Shown here: piece by piece, positions 38,989 to 48,830 of the stretch
How positions within the stretch are numbered: the first letter of the stretch is position 1
Layout of the letters: every line of letters begins with the position of its first letter
Origin: Isochrysis galbana
Taxonomy: Eukaryota > Haptophyta > Isochrysidales > Isochrysidaceae
Length of the DNA stretch: 64,000 nucleotides
Direction of reading: 5' to 3'
Assembly (NCBI GenBank): GCA_018136815.1
Contig: CM030941.1
Span: 3,251,800-3,315,799 of the forward strand
Notes under the pieces: model-generated
Database searches by the model: none
The model's input: the letters and a program-made list of their open reading frames with translations, nothing else
What the model was told of the DNA's origin: nothing
Position numbers and translations under genes: made by a program

Positions 38989-39900
38989 GCAAACTATTGT
39001 TATAGTTTGTAGTTTGACCCTACATGTGAAAAACAGTCGACAAGCCCAAGAAAAACAATAATAACAGCTGTTTTTGGGATACACAGAAAAACAGCCGAAA
39101 ACAGCCCGAAAAACAGGCCGCCAGTGTTTACGTTAGAAATGGTTCTGTTTACGTTAGAAAATGATATTATAAATTTTGCGCGCTGGGGGTGGGCGGGGGG
39201 GGGGGTGCGGGGTGCGGGAACTCGCGTGGCGCCAGGCGCCAAGCGTCTCTCACCCACGCGCAGGCACTCCACCCGCCCCCTTCCCTCCCCCCTCCCCACA
39301 GCCCCAAATATGAGCTCGGTGATCAACCCCAACCCCACGCGCCACGCGCGCCTCCCGGTCCACGTCTCGCGTCATCACACCGGCGCGCCGGCGCAGCTGG
39401 CCCAGGCTTAGGGCCCAGGCTCAGAAAAACGGTGAAAAACACTGTTTGTGGTCTTCACAGAAAAACAGGTTTTCTGTTTTTCACATGTAGGAGTTTGACC
39501 TATGGAGTGTGCCGCGACCGCTCCCGAGCCCCAGGCAACCCTCGCCACCGCGCCCCACCTGGGACGCCCCATGCCGCCCGAGGCGGCTCGTCAGAAAGCC
39601 CTCTCAAAGCCCATCCAGCCCATCCAAACCACACCCGCGCAAGCGCGCGGGGTGGTGAGCACTGGCACCGAACAGGTTGCCACCATGGCTCTGCGTAGCA
39701 TGCAGGGGGTGGTCTTGGAGAACCCCTCCAACAGTCAACAGTGGGAAACCCCCCCACCCCAACCAAGAGCACCTCATGTGGGAGGGCAGCTCAGCTGCCC
39801 TTCCCATGGTAGAAACCTCTACCATCAGTGCACCCAACATGGGAGGGCACTTCGCACTTCACAACCATCAATCTCCTACGGAGAGCACCCTAACTAAGCC
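38989..39900 (+). mobile_element. LINE 5'-end fragment interrupted by a MITE
   Basis: The hairpin AAACTAT-TGTT-ATAGTTT (38991-39008) is identical in its arms to that at 20123-20140. After the inserted element (39019-39491) the sequence continues into the ATG at 39502, opening a frame MECAATAPEPQATLATAPH... that resembles the MERAPTAP starts at 20117 and 24846 for about 35 residues and then diverges. No endonuclease or RT follows. Confidence 0.6.
39011..39499. mobile_element. MITE-like element 2 with 8-bp target-site duplication
   Basis: CCTACATGTGAAAAACAG at 39019-39036 is exactly inverted at 39474-39491. AGTTTGAC flanks both ends (39011-39018 and 39492-39499). The outer 150 bp on the left and 75 bp on the right are AT-rich and full of AAAAACAG words, typical of subterminal transposase-binding repeats. 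The middle (39180-39420) is GC-rich and different in composition. It has no coding capacity for a transposase. Confidence 0.82.
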
Positions 39901-40242
39901 TCTGTTTTGCATGTTGACTCACTTCTCGTTTTCACCCCACTCCTTTGGGCCACAAGAACCTACAACTCAGTGCCCTGCCTTGGGCACTCCTTATCAACAC
40001 TTGATCCTTCTCCCACTCCCCCTTCCCTCTACAACCAAACTGTCACGGATGGTTTTGCGTGGTGTGCACCCTAGAACTTATATTGGGATGCGGAGGGGGA
40101 GAGGGCCGCGTGAGTCGAGCCGTGATCTCCCTCCTTCTCTCCTTGTTCGCTTGTGTGAGTCTCCTACACAATCCCCCCGTGTGTGCGTTTGATCTGCGCG
40201 TGATACTATTAGTGTGCCCTCTGTGGTCAGTGGCCCACTTTG
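39900..40242. other. Intergenic, no supported gene
   Basis: Ordinary sequence with no recognisable frame. Confidence 0.35.
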
Positions 40243-40505
40243 GTATTGACGAATTGGGATGGCCCATAGATAGGGCCTGAGGGCAATGAGGAAGGAGGCA
40301 TGCCGGCGGCAGGCGCGGCAGAGGAGACGACTTGAGAGGTGCTGACGGGCTGAAGCCCGTCAGCAGAGGAAGGCGGGCAGGCGGGCTTGAGCGAGGGCGA
40401 GGACGGCGGCGAGAGCGACATCGAGCGAGTGGCGAGAGGCGAGGGTGAGTGAGAGGAGTGCTGTGGTGGCAGGGACTGGCGAGGAGAGGAGGGTTTGTAG
40501 GGTAT
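40243..40505 (+). repeat. Interspersed repeat B, copy 1
   Basis: Shares with 51037-51332, in order: ACGAATTGGG, GAGGGCAATGAGGAAGGAG, GCTGACGGGCTGAAGC, GGCGAGGACGGCGGCGA, and a final GGCGAGGAGAGGAG...TTGTAGGGT. It contains the perfect hairpin GCTGACGGGC-TGAA-GCCCGTCAGC (40349-40372). Confidence 0.65.
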
Positions 40506-41583
40506 GGGTATGAATGTATGAATGAGTGTTATGAGAGCGAGAGCGACGGGAGCGAGAGCGACGGATGACGACTGACGACAGGACGACGGACAGGGACACC
40601 CAGGAAAACACCCCGACTCTCGCCCCACGACTTTCTCACATAACTCGACTGAAATCAAACCCAAACACTCCGGCCAGACGACGACGGACGACGATCAGAA
40701 GGCGATCTGTCGGCGATCCCGTCTGGAAGGGGAATCGCACCATAACGGAAACGAGGGGCGGGCAATCCTGCCGCACAGGATTCCAAAAGACTTACCGAAT
40801 AAGACGAGAGAAGTGTAGTGTGCCTAAGGGGGAGGTGCGATGAGATTGCAAATTAAACCTGATTGCAATCACTGAAGTAGATAGAGAAACGCGGAGAAGA
40901 TAGCGAATTAAACCTATTGGCGAAGCACCTAGGATGAAGAAAGGTGGGGAAACTTCCCTTCTCTTCGAGAGAAAGAGAGAGGGCGCTCCACAACCCAAGA
41001 CCCTATGCGTCCAAGCGAAGCTTTTGACCGAGAACGAGAAAGAGAGAATTATAACGATAATACCGATCGACGAAGAGGAGCCTAACGAGCGTCGATCCGC
41101 GAATGCGACACCCCCCTGCTAGGATCGAGCGTCCCGCGAGGGAAAGAAGAGAACCTAACGGATATCGGAGAGCTCCGAACAAGCCACGAGAAAGGCAGAA
41201 GAGCAACCATGAACGAGACCGAATGAGCCAAGAGCGAAGAGCGAATAAATCCGAAGAGCGAATGAAACAATAAATCTGAAGAGCGAATGAAACAATAAAT
41301 CCGAATGGAGGGAGAGCCGCGCGCCCAACGCCGAACCAAGACGGAAGACGTGATGAGCGACGCACCGAGAAGTTACGAACAATCGAGGACCGATGAGAAC
41401 GCGGAACGACAAGAATCGAGAATCGAGGCCTGCTTGCGCGACCACGGCGAACATAGAAGACGGTATATAGCGAAGAAGGCTCGTACTCGTGTACTCGTGC
41501 CGAAATATTCATGCCAAAAGGCCTGAATGCCTGAATACAACACCCTCTCCACCCGCTTGCTAACGCAAACGGGTCTCGTTTCT
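40506..41583. other. Region of unknown content next to LINE copy 2
   Basis: Includes about three tandem copies of a roughly 25-bp unit with AAGAGCGAATGAAACAATAAATC (41235-41305). Frames on both strands are partly open but show no motif. A decayed mobile element is likely. Confidence 0.35.
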
Positions 41584-41599
41584 CACCACACTCTATGGA
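41584..41599. repeat. Target-site duplication of LINE copy 2 (3' side)
   Basis: CACCACACTCTATGGA, identical to 44109-44124. Confidence 0.9.
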
Positions 41600-41907
41600 A
41601 AAAAAAAACATCTGAAGATTCAGGGCTACACACCTACCGTCTACTGGGCTTTCCAGCTCTATTCCCATCGCCCTTACCTCCCCTCCCTCCACCTCCTCGC
41701 CTGCCCCCCTTCTTTCCTTTTTCTTTGGTTTCCGGGGTCCGACCTCCGTGCACTACATGAGGTCTGGTTTGGAGCGTGGGGTCTGGGCGGGCCTGTTGGT
41801 CTTGCTCTCGCGTGTGTCTTGTCTTCCCGGTCGTGTTTAGGTGGTTGGGTCCCGTCTGGGTCGCGTTGCCTCTAGTGGTGTCTTCTCTTATCGGTTTCCT
41901 AAGTGAT

Positions 41908-42975
41908 TCATTCATCCTCTTCACCTTGCTCCCCGGTCTCTTGGACAGCGTGCTCGATTCCCAGTTTGGCGGCTAGCTTGGCCAGCTCCTCGCTGGGTTT
42001 GAGCCTGCCTTTGTCGCTTATGTGAAATGCGGGTCTTAGTTCGCCTAGATCTATCCTTTTTTTGGGTTGCCTACCCATGCCCGCTTGGGCTGTTCTCGCC
42101 GAGTCGGTTTCGTACGCGAATAATAGAGCTTTACACAAAACGGTGTATCTTTCTATTGTTCTTATCAGAATTGATTCTTCCGAGAAAACTATGTTGTCAT
42201 AGTGGATTCTATAGAAGTCCGTTATGATATATCTCCATGCCAACATATATAGAGTGTACAGCGCTTTTGGGGCGTCGCCCTTCGGGTATATAAAAAGGTT
42301 GTCTATGATGGTGTCTTCCCTGCTCCGTTCAGCTCTTGGTGTGAATCTCGCGATCTTATTCAGCGCGTCCAGTATTTTGGTTATCCCTGTACATTCACCT
42401 AGGTGTGTCGAGGATTCGTTCGCCGCTCCGCATATGCGACACGTGTTTGCTCCATCGGGGAATCGGTTGTACGTGCCCACTCGCCTATGCGTTATGTGTT
42501 TGAAATGTAGGTGTGTGTCTCTCGCCGTCACCATAGGGGACGTGTATAGCTGTGCTAGGTGCGCCCACGTGTTCTCTGGTATTTGGAGTTTCTCCTCCCA
42601 TTTGGTCGGCCCCGCGAGGCGTTTGCGCTTGCGGCTCGCCTTCTGGAGGGCTGCGGTGAGCTGTGCTACTCCCGTGCCGTCGAGTGGCGTCTTGCCGTCC
42701 AGGGTGTTTTCGTCTGCGAGTGGGTACTCAAGTCTCTTGTTAGATTTGTATCCTTCTCCCCATCGCGCTGGCGGGGATGGGTCGAGGTTTGGTGGGGCAT
42801 TAGTTCTCTCTCCGATAATTGGCGTGCCGGTGTACGAGAGTTCCGCCTCGTACCATGTGCCTTTGATGTTTATGTAGTATTCGCCATCCTGTGTTATGCG
42901 CAGTTCAGGGGGCGCCTTGGCGAGGGAGCTGATGGTGATGAGGTTTTTCAGCTCAAATTTGTAGTTGCGTACCAC
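41908..42975 (-). CDS. Second ORF of LINE copy 2: C-terminal finger protein
   Basis: 355 residues if started at the GTG at 42975, but the frame is open all the way from the ORF1 stop at 43060 and in phase with it. So readthrough of TAG, reinitiation or an unmarked start are all possible. The C-terminal half has TARDTHLHFKH, CRICGAANESSTHLGEC (CxxC...HxxxC finger), AWRYIITDFYRIHYD and AQAGMGRQPKKRID, shared with copy 1. The N-terminal half (a YYI/ELSYTG region) is matched by the divergent ORF at 51637-52650. The finger resembles those that follow the RT in LINE polyproteins, where it is thought to bind the element RNA or target. There is no RT motif (no F/YxDD). Confidence 0.8.
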   Translation of the reverse strand: MVRNYKFELKNLITISSLAKAPPELRITQDGEYYINIKGTWYEAELSYTGTPIIGERTNAPPNLDPSPPARWGEGYKSNKRLEYPLADENTLDGKTPLDGTGVAQLTAALQKASRKRKRLAGPTKWEEKLQIPENTWAHLAQLYTSPMVTARDTHLHFKHITHRRVGTYNRFPDGANTCRICGAANESSTHLGECTGITKILDALNKIARFTPRAERSREDTIIDNLFIYPKGDAPKALYTLYMLAWRYIITDFYRIHYDNIVFSEESILIRTIERYTVLCKALLFAYETDSARTAQAGMGRQPKKRIDLGELRPAFHISDKGRLKPSEELAKLAAKLGIEHAVQETGEQGEEDE

Positions 42976-43059
42976 TAGGTGCGCCGAAACGTCCCTAAAG
43001 GCGCCGGCGAGCGCCTTGCCTGACGCCCGCGGGAGGCTCTTGGTCTTTTCGTCAAGCGT

Positions 43060-44082
43060 CTAATACTTGACCGCTATGGGACAGGGGATGCCCGCCTTGC
43101 GAAAATCCGCTACGTCTTTGTACATTTCACGAAATTGGTTAGCGCAGTCTGCCGTCACGAGGATCTCCCATGGGCCGGAGGCGCTCTTGGACAAGAAGTC
43201 GGGCTCGAGGTCAACGCCCTCCAGCTTGTTGAGATGGGCGGTGATAGCGCCTAAGGTCTCTTCATCTTTGGCCTTGTAACCTTTCTCGTATGCCGTGAAT
43301 GTGATGATGATCTTCTTGTCAATCGGAAATTCGGTTTCTTCTTCGGGCATAGGTTCGAGGTCTTCGTCAAGTAGGGCCACCTGCGTGGCCGGTGAGAGGG
43401 GTGGGGTTAGTCCCATGTGTGGTCCAGCCCCTATGAGGTCCATGAAGCCCTTTGGGTCCGTGTCTATGTCGCCCTCTCTCAAGGGTTTCGTGTGTTGGGT
43501 GTTTTGTGTTGGCTCTTGTTTGTGTTGGTGTCCGATGTGTTGGGTCTCCCTGGTTGGTGTTGTGTGCGATGCGTGCTTGCCTGAGTCGCGCTTGTCCCTC
43601 CGCCTCTCGGCTGCGCTGGTGAGTTTGTTCTCAGTGCTGTGTCCCTTGTTGTCGTTTGTCCCCATCTTGGGGGTCCACAGCTGGTCTCTGTCATTCTTTT
43701 GGTCTTGGTATGACATTCCCCCAGTTGGGTTCTGTCTGAGATGGTGCCGGGTCAGCCCCTCTCGCCGGAGCGCGAGGGCGGTACCGCGGCTGTGTAGGGT
43801 CCAGGCCCGGGGGCCTTCCCTGATGGAGCGTCCCTCTGGCTTGGTGTGGCAGGTGTGGCTGTGAGGTGAGACGTATGTGTGTTGAATGTTGGCCACCAGC
43901 ATGCGGGCTGTTCGCTCTCTGTTCTCGGGTGTGCGCGGGCGTGGCCCGCTGGCTCCCATGCCCACCTGGCTGGGAGGGTCGTCCTGGCGCGGCCGCTTCG
44001 GCGACAGCGGCGTGTCCATTAGTCCTTCGTCCATCGCGGCGAGGGCAGCGGCAGCGAGAGCGGGCGGCGGCGCGCGCTCCAT
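43060..44082 (-). CDS. ORF1 of LINE copy 2: nucleic-acid-binding-like protein
   Basis: 340 residues, starting MERAPPPALAAA four bases after the hairpin. The N-terminal two thirds are Pro/Arg/Thr/Gln/His-rich and probably disordered. The last 90 residues (KIIITFTAY ... GPWEILVT ... PCPIAVKY) alternate strand- and helix-like segments in the manner of an RRM-like LINE ORF1 domain. A similar C-terminus is found at 52707-52934. Its likely role is packaging the element RNA. It ends with TAG directly before the second frame. Confidence 0.75.
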   Translation of the reverse strand: MERAPPPALAAAALAAMDEGLMDTPLSPKRPRQDDPPSQVGMGASGPRPRTPENRERTARMLVANIQHTYVSPHSHTCHTKPEGRSIREGPRAWTLHSRGTALALRREGLTRHHLRQNPTGGMSYQDQKNDRDQLWTPKMGTNDNKGHSTENKLTSAAERRRDKRDSGKHASHTTPTRETQHIGHQHKQEPTQNTQHTKPLREGDIDTDPKGFMDLIGAGPHMGLTPPLSPATQVALLDEDLEPMPEEETEFPIDKKIIITFTAYEKGYKAKDEETLGAITAHLNKLEGVDLEPDFLSKSASGPWEILVTADCANQFREMYKDVADFRKAGIPCPIAVKY

Positions 44083-44108
44083 GACCCTATCAGTTTACTG
44101 ATAGTTGA

Positions 44109-44124
44109 CACCACACTCTATGGA
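44109..44124. repeat. Target-site duplication of LINE copy 2 (5' side)
   Basis: Identical to 41584-41599. Confidence 0.9.
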
Positions 44125-44286
44125 GGGGGGGTGCCAATCCCCCCCTCTCCTTCGCTTCACTCTCATCCACCTCTCTCCCTGCGACGCGTCGCCATGCGGC
44201 GCGCCACGGCTTGCTCTCAGAGGTCCTTTGGGGGCATCCAGAGGGCCAGCCAGGGCAGCTCTGGGGGCAGTAGTGGAGGCTGGGGC

Positions 44287-44553
44287 TCAGCCCCTGGCCC
44301 CCCCTGCCTCTCCCACGCTTGCCTCGCGTGCCGCCCAGAGGCCCCTGTCTGCCGGGCGACTAGGGATGGGGGGGGGAGTCAGTACGAGAGCAGGCCCAAG
44401 CGCGGGCCAGTGAGTGCGGCTCGCGACCCGCGGCCACTGGGGGTCTGGGTGGTTGTGTTGAGTGCCCTGCTCATGCCAAAAGGCAGAGCATGGGGATGAC
44501 CGAAATTTGTGCCTGAGAGGGGGGACCATGCTGAACTAAGTATAAACTTAGTT
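44287..44553 (-). mobile_element. Possible further LINE 5' end (hairpin and ATG)
   Basis: A perfect inverted repeat AACTAAGT-ATAA-ACTTAGTT (44534-44553, plus-strand reading) lies four bases upstream of an ATG at 44529 on the minus strand, the same geometry as copies 1 and 2. The 80-codon frame that follows lacks the MERAP start, so the assignment rests on the hairpin alone. Confidence 0.35.
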
Positions 44554-44957
44554 GAACGTGAGACGCTCGAAAATACGAGGCTGTCCGTCAATTCTGCACG
44601 TGAACGCGAAAACAAAACTATTTTCTGGGCTCCATCCATGTTGGGATGTTGGGATGTTTGTTGTGCTACATATAAAAGCGGGCAAACTATTGACTAGCCC
44701 TAGCCCGTGCTTGGCGGGCACTACTTGTATGTCTCCGACAACGTGAATGGGCCCGTGGGGGCCATCCGTGTGTGTACAAATTGCTTTTTCAAAAGTTGGC
44801 TCGAGAGCTGAGCTCGAAGCAGCCGGTGTCCAATCATGATTCACGCGACACGGTGACACGGTTGCCCACAAGCAAATCGATCGCAACGCCCTTGTCCCTT
44901 CCTCGCGTCGCGCCATGACCATGACGTACGTTGAGATTTAAGATTTGCTTAGCAAAG

Positions 44958-45377
44958 TTAATTCACATCAATTTCAAAAATCGAAATATGCGCGCTGTTC
45001 ATAGGAATAAGGCAAAGCTTGCATTCAGCACGCACTCGAGGTGCGAAGTGAAAAAAGAACGCAGAGGGCGACACAAATGAGATGCATGGAATACATGCGT
45101 GTACACATGCATAGTACGTAAGACAACGAGCAATCAAATAGGCGTCGTCTCGGACGGCACGTTGGTTTGGCTTTGCGCGCCAAATGCCTAAGGCCTCAGA
45201 GTAGTAGCGTGCAGCCGTGCCATTCGGACCACTGCCGAGCACACATCGCGCCCCACTCCTTCCGCAATCCCAATGCGAGCCGTTGTAGCCGCAAAATCCT
45301 AGCGTGCAACGTGTTGGGCATTCGGCATGCGCGGCAAGCAACACAAGCACCGCCAATTGCGAGCGTCGGCACATCAT
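44958..45377 (-). CDS. Small putative secreted Cys-rich protein
   Basis: 139 residues. A signal-peptide-like start (MMCRRSQLAVLVLLAAHAEC) is followed by six Cys within about 30 residues (CPTRCTLGFCGYNGSHWDC...C), then a less ordered tail. The C-terminal third may be intronic or UTR. No family is recognised. It could be chance, but the leader and Cys spacing are convincing enough to list. Confidence 0.35.
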   Translation of the reverse strand: MMCRRSQLAVLVLLAAHAECPTRCTLGFCGYNGSHWDCGRSGARCVLGSGPNGTAARYYSEALGIWRAKPNQRAVRDDAYLIARCLTYYACVHACIPCISFVSPSAFFFHFAPRVRAECKLCLIPMNSAHISIFEIDVN

Positions 45378-45379
45378 CG

Positions 45380-45845
45380 AAAGGAGGTGGCGGGGAGGGA
45401 AGTCGAAAATTGACGGAGGATACGCTCGCTTTGCTTCTTTGTGCCGCTACTTCCCAACCAAAGGTCCCGCCCCCTAGCAAGCATGGCAACATGTTGGCTC
45501 TGGCCCGGCGTGCGAATTTGTCATATACTAGGGCTCTGTGCGCCTTGCCCAGCTTGCTTGCTACCTCTGCTGCTTGACACCTCATCGGTTATGCCGCGCC
45601 ATTTTGCTCGGTGCATCGTCCCTAGATGACTAGGTATGTGACCACTGCTAGCCTTGGACGCCTCTCTCGGCCGGCTCTTCGGGCGGAGAGTCGCGGGTTT
45701 TGCGCCCTCTGAATCGACCGACAAAATAACGGCTGCATTCGCAAATAAGTCACCTCCCTTCCCCCTCCCCTCCCATGCAACATGCAGGCATATGGCGAGA
45801 CACCGCCACTTGGTGAGTCCCACGCGAGTAAGTATGAGAGCGCAC
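45380..45845. other. Intergenic, no supported gene
   Basis: Ordinary-composition sequence, open frames without motifs. Confidence 0.35.
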
Positions 45846-48433
45846 TCACGCAGGTATCCTCGCTAGCGGTCGAATGAGTTGGCGGCCATCGGCACGCGCG
45901 CGTTCTAACTCCGCCGGTTCAGGCTCAGGTTCCAACTCAGGTTCAAGCTCGCAGCCTTCATCGTCATCCCCATTGAGACCATTACAACCGAGTTGGCCCG
46001 CAATCTCTAGTTGCACCGCCTCCACGCGCTCGGGGTCGCCCACGAACCATCCCGACTTGAGCGGCGAGCGCGCAAGCGCAGACGGAAGCGGACGCAGCTG
46101 CTCGTCAAAGTGATAAATGAGAGGTGTGGCATACCTACAAGGGCAGACAGCGGGCGCGCATGGTAAGGCAGGCGCGTGGGCGAAAGCCAGGGCGGTCAAT
46201 GCCGTGGAGGGCGAGCGGACAGGGCGTGGAGGGTGTTGCACTCACGGCACGTCGAGCTGCGACACCTCGTCCTCGCTCAGCCCGTCCATCGCCTTGGCGA
46301 GCGCTCGGATGAGGTTCTCGCTCGATACAACTACAAAAACGGGCGGCGGGCCAGCCTTGCCGCCTGCCTCCACGCGCTGCGTGTCGGCCTCGACCGCCGC
46401 GCGCATGTCCTCCATGAGCCGCCCACAGATGAAAGGCAGCATGCGCTCAGTGCACTCCGCGAGCGACTCAGAGCGTGGGACTTTGCGCAGGCCCGCATAG
46501 CGCCGGTCGATGGTTGCGGCGGCCTGGTCCTCGTTCCACGGCGGCGGCTTCTCAGCGTAGCCACGTCGCCATCGCAACACCTGACTGATGCCGTGCCGGC
46601 GGCGGCACTCGTTTTTCTCTTGCCCCTGCAGCAGACCGTAGTGCCTCTCGTTCAGCCGCCATGAGTGCTCCATTGGTACCCACGGCAGCTCCATCTCGTC
46701 GAGCATGAGCCACGCCGTCTGGATGGCGCGCTTGAGGAGCGATGTGTAGCAGCGCTCAATCCGGCCAAGCCGTAGCTCGCGCAGCATCGAGCCAGCGAGG
46801 CGCGCCTCGTCGCGTCCTCGGTTGGTGAGCTCAACGTCAGCCCAGCCAGTGAAGCGGTTCTCCTCATTCCACTCAGAGTAGCCGTGCCGGAGCAACACCA
46901 GCACTGCGGCAGGAGCGGCGCCGTCGGCCAGGCGGCCTGCGCGAACTACCGGCACGCCCAGTTCAACATCAGCCCCTACAGGCGGCAGAGCGCGTGCCTG
47001 TACGTCGTCCCCCAACTGCAAGCCGTGTGGCAGCGAGTTGAGGAAGCGGCCCACCTCGCGGCGCGCGCGCGCCTCATACGAGCAGCCGTCCTCCTCCACT
47101 AGGTCCGCAAAGGCGGAGGGTGGCGTCTGCCGCACGCGGAATGCCTTGCCATCAAGCTCGACGCGCGTGGATGAGGCAGTCGCCGGCGTCCACGCGTCGC
47201 ACGTCGCCACGCGTGCGTCGAAGCCCGCATCGGAGCGGATCGTCGAGACGGCAATGTCCCTCACAACCTATGATGCAAGGGGGGTTGAGTGGGCGTGTGC
47301 CGCGATCCAGCGGCCCGTCCGGGCGGAGAGGCGGCGATCAGCGGCGTTGGTGGAGACAGCGGTATGCCCTTGGCTAGTTGAGTGGTGGTTGGAGGGTCGC
47401 ACGAGCCTGCTCGCGCATGGCGCGCTGCGCATCGGCAATGAGCTCCTCGGGCAGGAGGAACTTGCCGCGGCGCGGCACGTCAGATGTGCCCCAGGTGCCC
47501 CGCTGTGGCCCGGGCTCGAGTGCGGCGTCGAGCTCGTAAAGCACTGGCGCGGCAGTCGGCATGTCGAGGTGAAAGACCTGTGACAACGGCGGCGGCGCGG
47601 TAAAGACGCAGGCGTGAATGCGACCGAGTGGGCGCACCAGACGCAACGCGCCTGCTCATCGGAGAGGCCCTCGACGTGCTTGATCAGCGCGCGCAACGTG
47701 TTGCCGTGCGAGACGACGAGCACCGTCTCGCCCTTGCGCAAAGCCGGCGCGATGTCGCACTCCCACGCGCGACCGACGCGCACGCATGTGTCTTTGAGGC
47801 TCTCGGTAAAGGGCACGCTGGCGCCCAGCTGCGAGAGGAGTAGCGTGGGACAGGGCGGCTCAATGTGCGAAAAGAAGGGCAGCTCAGCGTGCTGCGATGC
47901 CGCACCTGTACGTACCGCCCGTCGTCGAGCATCGCACGCTGAAGCGGGTGATCTGCGCTAATGGCGTGAGGCGGGTGGTCGTATAGCCTCCTCCATGCCA
48001 TGACCTGGTCGACTCCAAACTTCTCAGCCAAGTCTTTTTTGTTTTGGCCTGTCAATGCGCCCGAGTGCTGCTCGTTGAGGTCCGGGTTCTTGAGCAGGGG
48101 CACCCAGCACTGGTCCGCACGCATGAGCATGAGCCAGGCCGTGCGGATGGCACGCCTCAGACTGGACGTCACGACGCGGTCGACGTCAATGCCTGCGTCA
48201 AAGAGCACCTGCCCCGCCAGGCTCGCCTCGCGGATGCCGCGCTCCGTTAGGTCAACGTCCACCCAGCCGGTGAAGCGGTTGGCGAGGTTCCACTCGCTCT
48301 GACCGTGGCGCACGAGCACAAGCCGAGCGTGCGGGCTCGTGAACTGGGGGTCGGGCAGCCTGCTGGCGGGAAGGGAGAGTGCAGCAAGTGGTGCGGGGGA
48401 GATGAGGCAGAGCAGGAGGGAAAGGGAAGCCAT
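45846..48433 (-). CDS. Tandem phosphoglycerate-mutase-like protein with secretory/plastid leader
   Basis: Proposed exons: 48433-47906, 47828-47652, 47577-47407, 47267-46246, 46134-45846 (about 728 residues). A signal-peptide-like start (MASLSLLLCLISPAPLAALS) precedes domain 1, which has LVRHGQSEWN (phospho-acceptor His43), a TSSLRRAIRTAWL block, PFTESLKD and VSHGNTLRALIKH, the full set for a cofactor-dependent mutase (2- and 3-phosphoglycerate interconversion). Domain 2 has LLRHGYSEWNEENRFTGW, SESLAE and VSSENLIRALAK. The second catalytic His (HGN) is replaced there by Ser, so domain 2 may be inactive. The 47578-47651 intron needs a GC donor (CAG|GC). Joining the domains needs a second GC donor at 47407|47406; without it domain 1 ends at the TAG at 47374 and the two halves would be separate genes. 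The leader suggests plastid or secretory routing. Confidence 0.8.
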
Positions 48434-48439
48434 TCGGGG

Positions 48440-48830
48440 CCGGACCACGCAGGAGGTGGGAAGGAGAGGCGGGAGAGGGAGAAGGCTGAGGGGAGGGGGG
48501 AGGGGGAGGGGAGGAGGGAGAGGACGTGTGTAGGATGATGGATACAGATGGGTAGCTGGCCACGGCAGGGAAGCAGAGGGAGAAGGAAGAGGGAGCGGCA
48601 GTGCGAGAGAGGAGTGGGTGGGAGAGAGGGAGAGAGAGGGAGCGAGAGGCGGAGCGAGAGGGGGGGAGAAGAGGGAGAGAGGTGGGAAGCCGGTGGGGTG
48701 CGGGTGCGGTAGGGAAGGGGGGGGAGGCGGGGGAGAGAAGGCAGGGGGAAGGGGAAGGGAGAGGGTTGCGAGCGAGAGAGGGAGAGACGGAAGCGCCGCG
48801 CGGGGTGAGAGAGAGAGATGGATACGGAGA
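48440..48830. repeat. Polypurine tract upstream of the mutase gene
   Basis: GGGAGAGA-rich plus strand (polypyrimidine on the coding strand of the mutase gene), directly behind its start codon. Confidence 0.85.

Larger units (their letters stand above)
41600..44108 (-). mobile_element. LINE-derived two-ORF element without RT (family 1, copy 2)
   Basis: Bounded by perfect 16-bp direct repeats (41584-41599, 44109-44124). Sense order from 44108: hairpin CTATCAG-TAAA-CTGATAG (44104-44087), ORF1 (44082-43060), in-frame TAG, a second open frame to 41908, a G-rich 3' UTR, ...TCTTCAGATG and a T run ending at the duplication. The 2.5-kb element has no endonuclease and no reverse transcriptase, yet both frames are intact. 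This implies a non-autonomous element mobilised in trans, with recent insertion. Confidence 0.85.

Noticed and set aside
41003-41692. 229-codon minus-strand ORF next to LINE copy 2
   Set aside because: No recognisable motif, overlaps a short tandem repeat and crosses the LINE 3' boundary, so it cannot be one gene.
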